Notes under the pieces: model-generated
Seen by the model: only the letters and a program-made list of their open reading frames with translations
Database searches by the model: none
Told to the model about the DNA's origin: nothing
Shown: piece by piece, positions 43,139-50,747 of the stretch
Layout: every line of letters starts with the position of its first letter
Position numbering within the stretch: the first letter of the stretch is position 1
From: Collinsella aerofaciens ATCC 25986
Lineage (GTDB): Bacteria > Actinomycetota > Coriobacteriia > Coriobacteriales > Coriobacteriaceae
Assembly (NCBI RefSeq): GCF_010509075.1
Contig: NZ_CP048433.1
Span: 558,001 to 622,000 of the forward strand
Direction of reading: 5' to 3'
Length of the DNA stretch: 64,000 bases
Translations under genes and position numbers: made by a program

Positions 43139-44146
43139 ATGAATGTTGCGCTAATTGGCTCTGGCTCCTGGGGAACCGCCGTCGCCGGCCTTGCCGCCGC
43201 GCGAGCCGAGCGCGTGACCATGTGGGCCCATAGCGAGCAGACGGCCGCCGGCATCAATGGCGAGCACCGCAATCCCCGGTATCTGGTGGACTACGAGCTG
43301 CCCGGCAACGTTGTCGCCACCACGGACCTGTCGCAGGCGCTCGACGGCGCCGACTCCATTATCTTTGCCGTGCCCTCCACACACCTGCGCAGCGTATGTC
43401 ATCAGGCAGCACTCTTCATCGCCGCCGGCACCCCGGTGCTCTGCCTCACCAAGGGCATTGAGCCCGAGTCTGGCCTGCTCATGAGCGAGGTCATCACCAG
43501 CGAGATCGGCAACGAGTCGCGCGTGGCGGCGCTCTCGGGCCCCAACCATGCTGAGGAAATCTGCCGCGGTGGACTTTCTGCCGCCGTCATCGCCAGCGAA
43601 GATCCGCAGATAGGGGAGACCTTTAAGGACCTGCTCCTGTCCACGGCCTTCCGCATCTACCTGTCACAGGACATGACCGGCGTCGAGGTTTGCGGCGCCA
43701 TGAAAAATGTCATCGCGATCGTGTGTGGCATCTCCGCCGGTACCGGTGCGGGCGACAACACGCTCGCCCTTATCATGACGCGCGGCCTGGCCGAGATCAG
43801 CCGTCTGGTGCATGCCCGCGGCGGGCAGGCTATGACCTGCATGGGACTTGCCGGCATGGGTGACCTCATCGCCACCTGCACCTCGGAGCATTCGCGCAAC
43901 CGCACCTTTGGCTACGAGTTTGCCCACGGCGTGTCGCTCGACGAGTATCAGACGCGCACGCATATGGTGGTCGAGGGCGCCGTCGCCGCCCGCAGCGTGA
44001 GCGAGCTCGCCCGTTCACTGGGCGTAGACATTCCGCTCACCTTTGCCGTGGAGCAAACGCTCTACAACGGTGTTACTTTGGATAGGGCGCTCGAGATCCT
44101 TACCGACCGCGTCCCCTCTCAAGAGTTCTACGGACTCAACGACTAG
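43139..44146 (+). CDS. gpsA: NAD(P)H-dependent glycerol-3-phosphate dehydrogenase
   Basis: Reduces dihydroxyacetone phosphate to glycerol-3-phosphate for phospholipids. 335 residues: Rossmann GSGSWGTAVAG, KGIEPESGLLMSEV, SGPNHAEE, catalytic Lys in GAMKNVIAI, and AGMGDLIATCTSEHSRNR. 9 nt after plsY. AGGAGAG upstream. Confidence 0.96.
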   Translation: MNVALIGSGSWGTAVAGLAAARAERVTMWAHSEQTAAGINGEHRNPRYLVDYELPGNVVATTDLSQALDGADSIIFAVPSTHLRSVCHQAALFIAAGTPVLCLTKGIEPESGLLMSEVITSEIGNESRVAALSGPNHAEEICRGGLSAAVIASEDPQIGETFKDLLLSTAFRIYLSQDMTGVEVCGAMKNVIAIVCGISAGTGAGDNTLALIMTRGLAEISRLVHARGGQAMTCMGLAGMGDLIATCTSEHSRNRTFGYEFAHGVSLDEYQTRTHMVVEGAVAARSVSELARSLGVDIPLTFAVEQTLYNGVTLDRALEILTDRVPSQEFYGLND

Positions 44147-44164
44147 CGCAGAAAGGCTTCTACC

Positions 44165-44836
44165 ATGGGTTCCATTAAAATCGCTCCGTCCGTCCTTTCG
44201 GCCGACATGGCCAACCTCAAGGGCGAGCTCGACAAGATCGCCGGCGCCGATTACGTGCACTTTGACGTTATGGACGGCCACTTTACCGGCAACCTCACCT
44301 TTGGCGTTGACATCCTTAAGGCCGTCAAGCGCTCCACCGATGTACCGGTCGACGCGCACCTGATGGTATCGAACCCCGACGAGACGGTGGATTGGTACGC
44401 CGACGCCGGCGCCGACATGATCACCGTGCACTACGAGGCTTCCACGCACCTGCACCGCACGCTCACGCATCTGCAGCAGCGCGGCGTCAAGGCCGGCGTT
44501 GTGCTCAACCCCGCCACCCCCGTGTGCGTGCTCGAGAGCATCATCGACGTCGTCGATATGGTGCTGCTCATGAGCGTGAACCCAGGCTTTGGCGGCCAGA
44601 GCTTTATCCCGGGCACCATCGCTAAGCTCCAAGAGCTCAAGGCCATGTGCGAGCGTCACGGCGTTTCGCCCCTCATCGAGGTCGACGGTGGCATTTCTTC
44701 CAAGAACATTGCCGAGGTCGTCAAGGCCGGCGCAAATGTCCTGGTGGCCGGCTCCGCCGTATTTAAGTCCGAAGATCCCGCCGCCGAGGTTGCGCTGCTG
44801 CAGAAGCTGGGCAACGAGGCTGCACAGGAGGCATAA
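44165..44836 (+). CDS. rpe: Ribulose-phosphate 3-epimerase
   Basis: TIM-barrel enzyme of the pentose phosphate pathway. 223 residues: IAPSVLSADMANL, HFDVMDGHFTGNLTFG with metal-binding His/Asp, DAHLMVSNP, LLMSVNPGFGGQSFI and IEVDGGISSKN. Lies 18 nt after gpsA. Confidence 0.95.
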   Translation: MGSIKIAPSVLSADMANLKGELDKIAGADYVHFDVMDGHFTGNLTFGVDILKAVKRSTDVPVDAHLMVSNPDETVDWYADAGADMITVHYEASTHLHRTLTHLQQRGVKAGVVLNPATPVCVLESIIDVVDMVLLMSVNPGFGGQSFIPGTIAKLQELKAMCERHGVSPLIEVDGGISSKNIAEVVKAGANVLVAGSAVFKSEDPAAEVALLQKLGNEAAQEA

Positions 44837-44842
44837 ACCCTT

Positions 44843-46021
44843 ATGACCGCAGGTCAAAACCGCATACCCGTGAATCTTGACTATGCCGCCTCGACGCCCA
44901 TGCGCGCCGAGGCGCTCCTTGCGCAGCGCGAGTACGACGACAGCGAGCTTGCCGGCGTCAACCCCAACTCGCTGCACTCGCTTGGCCGCAAGGCCGCCGC
45001 ACGCCTAGAAGTCGCTCGTCGCGAGATCGCCCGTAGCTTTGGCGCACGCGTTCGCCCGTCCGAGATCATCCTTACCAACGGCGGCACCGAGGCCAACCAG
45101 CTTGCGCTGCTCGGTCTTGCCGAGGGTGCTCGTCAGCGCGATCGCAAGCGCGATCGTGTAATCGTTTCGGCCATCGAGCACGATTCGATTCTGGACAACC
45201 TGCCGCTGCTGCGCGCCGCCGGCTTTACCGTCGACCTGGTGCAGCCCTGCCGCGCGGGCTACATCGAACCCGCCGCGCTGAGCGACTTGCTCGGCGACGA
45301 CGTGGCGCTCGTGAGCATTATGGTCGCCAACAACGAGACCGGCGTGGTACAGCCCATCCGCGAGCTTGCCGCGGCCGCGCATACCGTGGGCGCCCTGTTC
45401 CACACCGATGCCATCCAGGGGTATCTGCACATTCCGCTCGATGTCACCGAGCTGGGAGTTGACGCCATGACCGTTGCCGCGCACAAGATCGGTGGCCCCG
45501 TGGCATCCGGCGCGCTCTACCTTAAGAACCGCACGCCGCTGCGCCCGCGCATCTTTGGCGGCGGACAGGAGGCCGGTCGTCGTGCCGGCACGCAGGACCT
45601 GCGCACGCAGCTGGCCTTTGCCGCTGCCGCCCGCACGCTGGCGCCCCATGTGGCCCAGGAGCGTGCGACGCTGCAAACCCTTTCCAACAAGCTCTACGCC
45701 ACGCTTACGGCCCACCCGCGCATTCACGCCACCATGGGCGACTACGCGCAGGCCGATCGTCTGCCGGGCATGGTTTCGATCTACGTCGACGGCATGGACT
45801 CCGAGGAGCTCATCGTCAAGCTCGACGCCGCCGGCTTTGAGGTTTCGGCCGGCTCGGCGTGCTCGAGCGGCAGCATGGACCCGAGCCACGTGCTCAGCGC
45901 CATGGGCATTGGTCGCGAGCAGGCGCTAGGCGCACTGCGCATCTCCTTCGATGACCGCGTGGACCCGGCTGACCTGGACGACTTTGCCCAGACGCTGCTC
46001 TCGATCGTAGGTACTGCATGA
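44843..46021 (+). CDS. Cysteine desulfurase (NifS/IscS family)
   Basis: PLP enzyme that takes sulfur from cysteine for FeS clusters or tRNA thiolation. 392 residues: NLDYAASTPMR, TNGGTEANQLALLG, HDSILDNLP, HTDAIQGYLHI, PLP-lysine in AAHKIGGPVASGAL and the active cysteine in SAGSACSSGSM. The insert around the cysteine is short, close to group I. AGGAGGC overlaps the rpe end; its own end overlaps the Nif3 start by 4 nt. Confidence 0.93.
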   Translation: MTAGQNRIPVNLDYAASTPMRAEALLAQREYDDSELAGVNPNSLHSLGRKAAARLEVARREIARSFGARVRPSEIILTNGGTEANQLALLGLAEGARQRDRKRDRVIVSAIEHDSILDNLPLLRAAGFTVDLVQPCRAGYIEPAALSDLLGDDVALVSIMVANNETGVVQPIRELAAAAHTVGALFHTDAIQGYLHIPLDVTELGVDAMTVAAHKIGGPVASGALYLKNRTPLRPRIFGGGQEAGRRAGTQDLRTQLAFAAAARTLAPHVAQERATLQTLSNKLYATLTAHPRIHATMGDYAQADRLPGMVSIYVDGMDSEELIVKLDAAGFEVSAGSACSSGSMDPSHVLSAMGIGREQALGALRISFDDRVDPADLDDFAQTLLSIVGTA

Positions 46022-46827
46022 TCGTCGCCGAGCTTGAACGCGCGCTGCTGGCGCGCTACCCCAAGGCGGACGCCGAGGGCTGGGATCATGTAGGGCTCTC
46101 CGTGGGCGACCCTGCCGCCGAGATTGCTGGCGTGGCCTGCGCACTCGATGCGACCGAAGCTAATGTTCGCCGCGCACAAGATGCCGGTGCCAACGTGCTG
46201 CTGACGCATCACCCCGTCTATATCAAGGCGCCCGAGGCGTTTTGTCCGGCGGATGCGTCACGCCCCCAGTGCAGCGCGGCACTCTATGAGGCGGCCCGTT
46301 GCGGCGTGAGCATCATATCGCTCCACACCAACCTGGACTGCTCGCACGAAGCCCGTGTCTGCCTGAGCGAGCTGCTGGGTGCCGCACCCGTGAGCTCACT
46401 GGAGCACGTGGACGACCCCGAGGCAACCGGCCTGGGCGCGCTTGCAACGCTCAACGACCCGTGCACGCTGCGCGATCTTGCCACCCGTGCTGCCACGGCC
46501 TTCGGCAGCGACCCGCGTGTGTGGGGCGAAGCCGATCGCCCGTGCCGCACCGTCGCCATTTTGGGCGGCTCCCTGGGCGACTTTGGAGAGCTCGCCATCG
46601 CCGCGGGCGCGGACGTTGTCGTGACGGGCGAGGCGGGATACCACGTGGCGCAAGACCTTGCCTTACGCGGGCTGCCGGTGATCTTGCTCGGCCACGACCG
46701 CTCCGAGGAGCCGTTCGTTGATATATTGATGAACTCTGCAGTTGACGCCGGGGTCGACCCCCGTCATGCGATTAAAATACTGAACCCTTGCCAATGGTGG
46801 ACTGTGACAAAAGGAGAGAACTTATGA
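46018..46827 (+). CDS. Nif3-like dinuclear metal-centre protein
   Basis: 269 residues. WDHVGLSVGDP, LLTHHPVYIK with metal-binding His pair, SLHTNLDCSHEA and, near the end, GEAGYHVAQDLAL and LGHDRSEEPF supply the ligands of a hexameric Nif3/YqfO-type protein. Some members act as GTP cyclohydrolase-like or tRNA-related factors; its role is not fixed. Both ends overlap neighbours by 4 nt (ATGA), so it is translationally coupled. Confidence 0.9.
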   Translation: MIVAELERALLARYPKADAEGWDHVGLSVGDPAAEIAGVACALDATEANVRRAQDAGANVLLTHHPVYIKAPEAFCPADASRPQCSAALYEAARCGVSIISLHTNLDCSHEARVCLSELLGAAPVSSLEHVDDPEATGLGALATLNDPCTLRDLATRAATAFGSDPRVWGEADRPCRTVAILGGSLGDFGELAIAAGADVVVTGEAGYHVAQDLALRGLPVILLGHDRSEEPFVDILMNSAVDAGVDPRHAIKILNPCQWWTVTKGENL

Positions 46828-47543
46828 GCGCCGGCGCTACGCTACTCAAGCTGCAACAGATCGATTTGGAGCTCGCCCGCAACAAGAGCGAACTTGCCAA
46901 TATGCCGGAGCTCAAGGAGCTCGCTTCCAAGCGCAAGACCTATGTGAAGCTCAAGTCCGAGATGACCAAGCTCTACGCCCAGCGCAAGGATCTGGACATT
47001 GAGCTCGACGATCTCAACACCACCGAGATTCAGACCAACAACGCCATCGAGGCTGCCAAGAAGCGCCATGTCGACGGCTCCGACTACCGCGAGGTTCAGG
47101 ACCTGGAGAATGAACTCGCCACCCTGGCCAAGCGTCTGGACAAGATTGAGCACACCCGCAAGGACGTCGTTGTCGCCCATAAGGAGGCGCTCGACCGCGA
47201 GGCCCGCGCGCAGGCAATCATCGCCAAGTTCGAGGAGGGCGTGAAGGCCGATACCAAGGCCGCCCGCGCCAAGGCTGCCGACCTGCAGGCTCAGATTGAC
47301 GCCGCCGCTAAGGAGCGCACCGCGCTTGCTGCCACGCTGCCGGCCGACGTTCTCACCGACTACGAGCGTCTGCTCAAGCAGTTCCGTGGCCTGGCCGTCG
47401 AGACCATCCAGGGCAACATCCCCACGGTCTGCCACACCGCGCTGCAGGCATCGTCCATGAGCGACCTCAACCACGACGGTAGGTCAATTACGCACTGCCC
47501 GTACTGCCACCGCCTCCTGGTGCTCCCGAGCAAGGAAGCTTAA
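46824..47543 (+). CDS. Coiled-coil zinc-ribbon protein (YqfO/Nif3-linked type)
   Basis: 239 residues from ATG 46824 (AAAGGAGAG upstream). Residues ~5-180 are a long antiparallel coiled coil rich in Lys/Glu/Ala; the C-terminus has CHTALQ...CPYCHRLLVLP, a C4-type ribbon with the first ligand pair partly replaced. This family follows nif3 in many actinomycetes and Firmicutes; its function is unknown. Confidence 0.85.
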   Translation: MSAGATLLKLQQIDLELARNKSELANMPELKELASKRKTYVKLKSEMTKLYAQRKDLDIELDDLNTTEIQTNNAIEAAKKRHVDGSDYREVQDLENELATLAKRLDKIEHTRKDVVVAHKEALDREARAQAIIAKFEEGVKADTKAARAKAADLQAQIDAAAKERTALAATLPADVLTDYERLLKQFRGLAVETIQGNIPTVCHTALQASSMSDLNHDGRSITHCPYCHRLLVLPSKEA

Positions 47544-47546
47544 ACG

Positions 47547-48758
47547 ATGGCGGCACCCAACAATTCAATGCAACTTGAGGGAAATACGATCCTGCTGGGC
47601 ATTACCGGCGGGATCGCCGCCTATAAGTCGTGCAATATCGTGCGCCTGCTGCAAAAGCGCGGCGCGCGCGTCAAGGTCGTTATGAGCGAGCATGCCACCG
47701 AGTTTGTGGGGCCGCTTACCTTCCGCGCACTCACCAATGAGCCGGTCGCGGTGGGCCTATTCGACGATCCCTCCGACCCCATCCACCACATTTCGCTGGC
47801 GCAGGAGCCCGATCTGGTGGTCGTGGCGCCCGCGACGGCCAATATCATCGCCAAGATGGCCAACGGCGTCGCCGATGACCTCATCTCCACCACGCTGCTT
47901 GCGACGCCGCGACCCATCGTGATCGCACCCGCTATGAACAACGGCATGTGGAAGGCGCCGGCGACGCAGGCCAACATGGCCACGCTGCGCGAGCGCGGTG
48001 TCCATGTGGTGGGTCCGGGCAGCGGCTACCTTGCCTGCGGCAACGTGGACACGGGACGCATGAGCGAGCCCGAGGTCATCGTAGAGGCTGTCTGTGAGGT
48101 GCTCAACCCCGCGCCACAGGACCTGGCGGGTAAGCGCATCGTAATTACCGCCGGTCCCACGCACGAGCCGATCGACCCCGTGCGATTCATTGGCAACCGC
48201 TCTTCGGGCAAGATGGGCATCGCCCTGGCGGGGGAGGCCGCACGCCGCGGCGCTGCGGTCACGCTCGTGTTGGGACCGACATCACTCGATGTGCCCTGCG
48301 GCGTGGAGTGCGTGCGCGTGCAGACCGCCGCAGAGATGCTCCAGGCGGCCCTGAGCGCCTTCCAGACGGCCGATGCGGCAATTTGTGCGGCCGCCGTCGC
48401 CGACTACACCCCCGCGGCCCCTGCGGACCATAAGCTCAAAAAGGCCAACGAGCGCCTGGATCGCATCGAACTGGTCGAGACGGTCGATATTTTGGCCGAG
48501 CTCTCGCGCCAGAAGGGCGAGCGATGCGTGATCGGATTTGCGGCCGAGACCGATAACGTTGTCGAGTACGCAGAGCGCAAATTGGCCCGCAAGGGGTGCG
48601 ATGTAATAATCGCCAACGATGTCTCACGCACCGATTCGGGCTTTGGGACCGACACCAACAAGGCCTGGATTGTGAGCACAACGGGTACGCAAGAACTTCC
48701 CGTACTAACAAAACCCCAGCTCGCAGATACAATTTTGGACTTGCTTCAAAAATTGTAA
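47547..48758 (+). CDS. coaBC: Bifunctional phosphopantothenoylcysteine decarboxylase/synthetase
   Basis: CoA biosynthesis: joins cysteine to phosphopantothenate, then decarboxylates with FMN. 403 residues. CoaC part: ITGGIAAYKSCNIVRLLQ, VVAPATANIIAKMANG, APAMNNGMW. CoaB part: ITAGPTHEPIDPVRFIGNRS, AAVADYTPA, KKANERLDRIELVET. Its 3' end overlaps the promoter region of tRNA-Pro. Confidence 0.95.
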   Translation: MAAPNNSMQLEGNTILLGITGGIAAYKSCNIVRLLQKRGARVKVVMSEHATEFVGPLTFRALTNEPVAVGLFDDPSDPIHHISLAQEPDLVVVAPATANIIAKMANGVADDLISTTLLATPRPIVIAPAMNNGMWKAPATQANMATLRERGVHVVGPGSGYLACGNVDTGRMSEPEVIVEAVCEVLNPAPQDLAGKRIVITAGPTHEPIDPVRFIGNRSSGKMGIALAGEAARRGAAVTLVLGPTSLDVPCGVECVRVQTAAEMLQAALSAFQTADAAICAAAVADYTPAAPADHKLKKANERLDRIELVETVDILAELSRQKGERCVIGFAAETDNVVEYAERKLARKGCDVIIANDVSRTDSGFGTDTNKAWIVSTTGTQELPVLTKPQLADTILDLLQKL

Positions 48759-48766
48759 AAAAGTTC

Positions 48767-48796
48767 TTGCACAAGTCTAAAGTTTCGGGTTAATAT
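48767..48796 (+). promoter_or_regulatory. Promoter of tRNA-Pro
   Basis: TTGCAC (48767-48772), 18 bp, TAATAT (48791-48796). It begins 9 nt after the coaBC stop. Confidence 0.7.
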
Positions 48797-48838
48797 ACTC
48801 CCTGTTGCGAGCGAGAGCAGAGCAACAAACAAAAGCTT

Positions 48839-48915
<77 letters not shown>

Positions 48916-48925
48916 GAAGTTTGCA

Positions 48926-48954
48926 GGTCAGGCACCTAGTGCCTGACCTTTTTT
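48926..48954 (+). terminator. Terminator after tRNA-Pro
   Basis: GGTCAGGCAC (48926-48935), CTA loop, GTGCCTGACC (48939-48948), T6. Confidence 0.95.
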
Positions 48955-49384
48955 GTTTTAAGCAATTGCTTAATTTTGATTAAGCAACAAGGTGCCAAAA
49001 ATCTACCTACGCGATAATCGCCTTTTGCGGCTACTTGCGCGTTTTGCACACGCTTGAGCCGATTTATTAACGCGATACGAATCTACATACGCGTAGCTGG
49101 TATACAGTCGAGTACAGGCTGTATTAATCGCGGCGATTTACACAGATATAGCGACTGTATCGAACAAGCGTGTCGCTGTATTTATTCCAGTAGTCCACTT
49201 GATTGGTGGACAAGTGGGCTGTTGCAACGAAACGCCAAGCAGGACGGGCTCTATACGAGGACGCCGCAGAGGTAATGGCGGAGGAGTGCGGCTGGCGCTC
49301 TGAGAGCCGCTGTATGACCCTATTTCTCCTCAACCCGAATACCTGTGCCACGAACCTAAACCGTTCGTACACTTGCCAAAAGAA
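48955..49384. other. Gene-free stretch before the pilin region
   Basis: About 430 bp. A frame at 49203-49418 (+) reads VDKWAVATKRQAGRALYEDAA in its first part and looks protein-like, but has no clear start signal and runs into the pilin terminator; it may be a remnant. Nothing else is recognised. Confidence 0.3.
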
Positions 49385-49409
49385 AAGCCCGCGCAGCCTG
49401 TGCGGGCTT
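49385..49409 (-). terminator. Terminator of pilin gene 1
   Basis: AAGCCCGC (49385-49392) pairs with GCGGGCTT (49402-49409); minus-strand continuation TTCTTTTGG is U-rich. Confidence 0.85.
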
Positions 49410-49439
49410 AACAGATGAATCTAAAGACAGAAAGATGAA

Positions 49440-50393
49440 TTAGAAGGAGAAAGCGGGGAACACATAGGGGACGCCCGTCGCGTTGCTGTAGTCCCAGTCG
49501 CCGTTGCCAACGACAAAGCGGAAGCCCGTGGAGGCGCTCGGAGTCACAGAGCGAGTCCAGTGATGCCACCTCGACGAAGCTCCGGAGTAGTTCGACGTCG
49601 TCACGCCCTTGGACTTGTAGAACTCGTACTGGACGCCGTCGGACTGCATGTCCCCGTATACCTCGGTCGTAGAGAGCAGGAAGATCTTGTCAGTCGTGAC
49701 TGAGGGGGTGCCTGCGGTGCCGCCGCCCTTATTGTCGGTCATCTTCTTGACAGACTTCACCTTGGACTGGATCTCGGCCGGCAGGAGCGACCAGAGGTCA
49801 CCGCTGTTGAGACGGCTGCGAAGCTCCGACTTGTCCCAGCCACCGACGTTAGTGCCCGTGGCGTTCATTCTCTGGGCGTCCAAGACAGTGTTGGTCGCCT
49901 CAAACGTCAGGCCCGCCTTGCCGGAACCGTCGGCCAGATCATCGTGGTTGATGCCGACGATGCGGTATTCGAGCGTCTTGCCGTTCGTCAGTTTCATCGA
50001 GAACTTCGTCCCCGCGTCCATAGCGGCCTTGGCCTTGGCGTAGGCGGGAGATGCCTCGCCCTTCGCGGCGATATCCTCGGCGACGGCCTTCTGCTCATCG
50101 AGCGTCCAGTCCTTGGCGTCCTTGGCGATTGCCGCCTGGACGGTCGCCGAATCGGCTCCCGTGGAGCCGCCGCCTGGCGCACCGCCGCCCTCGGTGCCGG
50201 CGGTCGTCCCATTGTTCACCGTATTGCCGACCAGGTTGAACTGGTTTCGGATGGCCCCGGCCACGCCGGGTCCCGCGAACACGATCACCAGACCGATGAT
50301 TGCGATGATCAGGACGTACTCGATGATAGATTGACCTCGGAGGCGGGTATTCCTAGGAGATACCCCCCCCCCGAAGGTCAATTGCCGCTGCAT
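49440..50393 (-). CDS. Flp-type pilin with DUF6273-like C-terminal domain
   Basis: 317 residues from ATG 50393. Leader MQRQLTFGGGVSPRNTRLRG is followed by Q1-S-I-I-E5-Y and a hydrophobic helix (VLIIAIIGLVIVFAGPGVAG), the prepilin-peptidase site and Glu5 of type IV/Flp pilins. A Gly/Ser linker follows, then a large domain with RSRLNSGDLWSLLPAEIQSK, KIFLLSTTEVYG and HWTRSVTPS, as in DUF6273. Ten G residues (C10 at 50363-50372) encode the GGG of the leader; one base more or less shuts the frame. A second ATG (50397) has better spacing to GGGAG (8 vs 12 nt) but is in frame only with 9 or 12 G. The frame extends upstream to 50732 without a credible start. Confidence 0.85.
   Translation of the reverse strand: MQRQLTFGGGVSPRNTRLRGQSIIEYVLIIAIIGLVIVFAGPGVAGAIRNQFNLVGNTVNNGTTAGTEGGGAPGGGSTGADSATVQAAIAKDAKDWTLDEQKAVAEDIAAKGEASPAYAKAKAAMDAGTKFSMKLTNGKTLEYRIVGINHDDLADGSGKAGLTFEATNTVLDAQRMNATGTNVGGWDKSELRSRLNSGDLWSLLPAEIQSKVKSVKKMTDNKGGGTAGTPSVTTDKIFLLSTTEVYGDMQSDGVQYEFYKSKGVTTSNYSGASSRWHHWTRSVTPSASTGFRFVVGNGDWDYSNATGVPYVFPAFSF
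50363..50372 (-). repeat. Poly-G tract (G10) in the pilin 1 leader
   Basis: Ten consecutive G on the coding strand, 7 codons after ATG 50393. At this length the pilin frame is open from ATG 50393. Confidence 0.9.
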
Positions 50394-50472
50394 GCATATG
50401 CGACACTCCCTTCGCTCAGGGTTTGTAGATACATCGCCGAGCGTAGGGCTATTCCAAAATCCTGCTCCGGTC

Positions 50473-50487
50473 TTGCCGCAGCGGCAA
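50473..50487. promoter_or_regulatory. Palindrome TTGCCGCAGCGGCAA upstream of pilin 1
   Basis: 15-bp perfect palindrome with a one-base centre, 80-94 nt upstream of the pilin 1 ATG. TGCCGCTGCGGCA occurs at nearly the same distance upstream of pilin 2. Confidence 0.5.
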
Positions 50488-50747
50488 CGATGACGGTAGG
50501 GGAGAAAACCGAGTGTCTTGAATGCAGCCAATTGCCCTCTCGAAGCCCTCGCACGGCTGCACCTCGTCGATATAGAGGCGATTGTGGGTACCCCCCCTTG
50601 TACAGCCCAATGTTTGACAATCTTGCTCGAGTTCCCTGCGCCGGGTCTGGCAGCTGAACCAAAGGCATAAAACGCAAAGTATAATAACGCTCGTATGAGA
50701 AACGACGCGATTCGAACTGTCTGTTCGCCCACGAGAAAGAATCGTCC

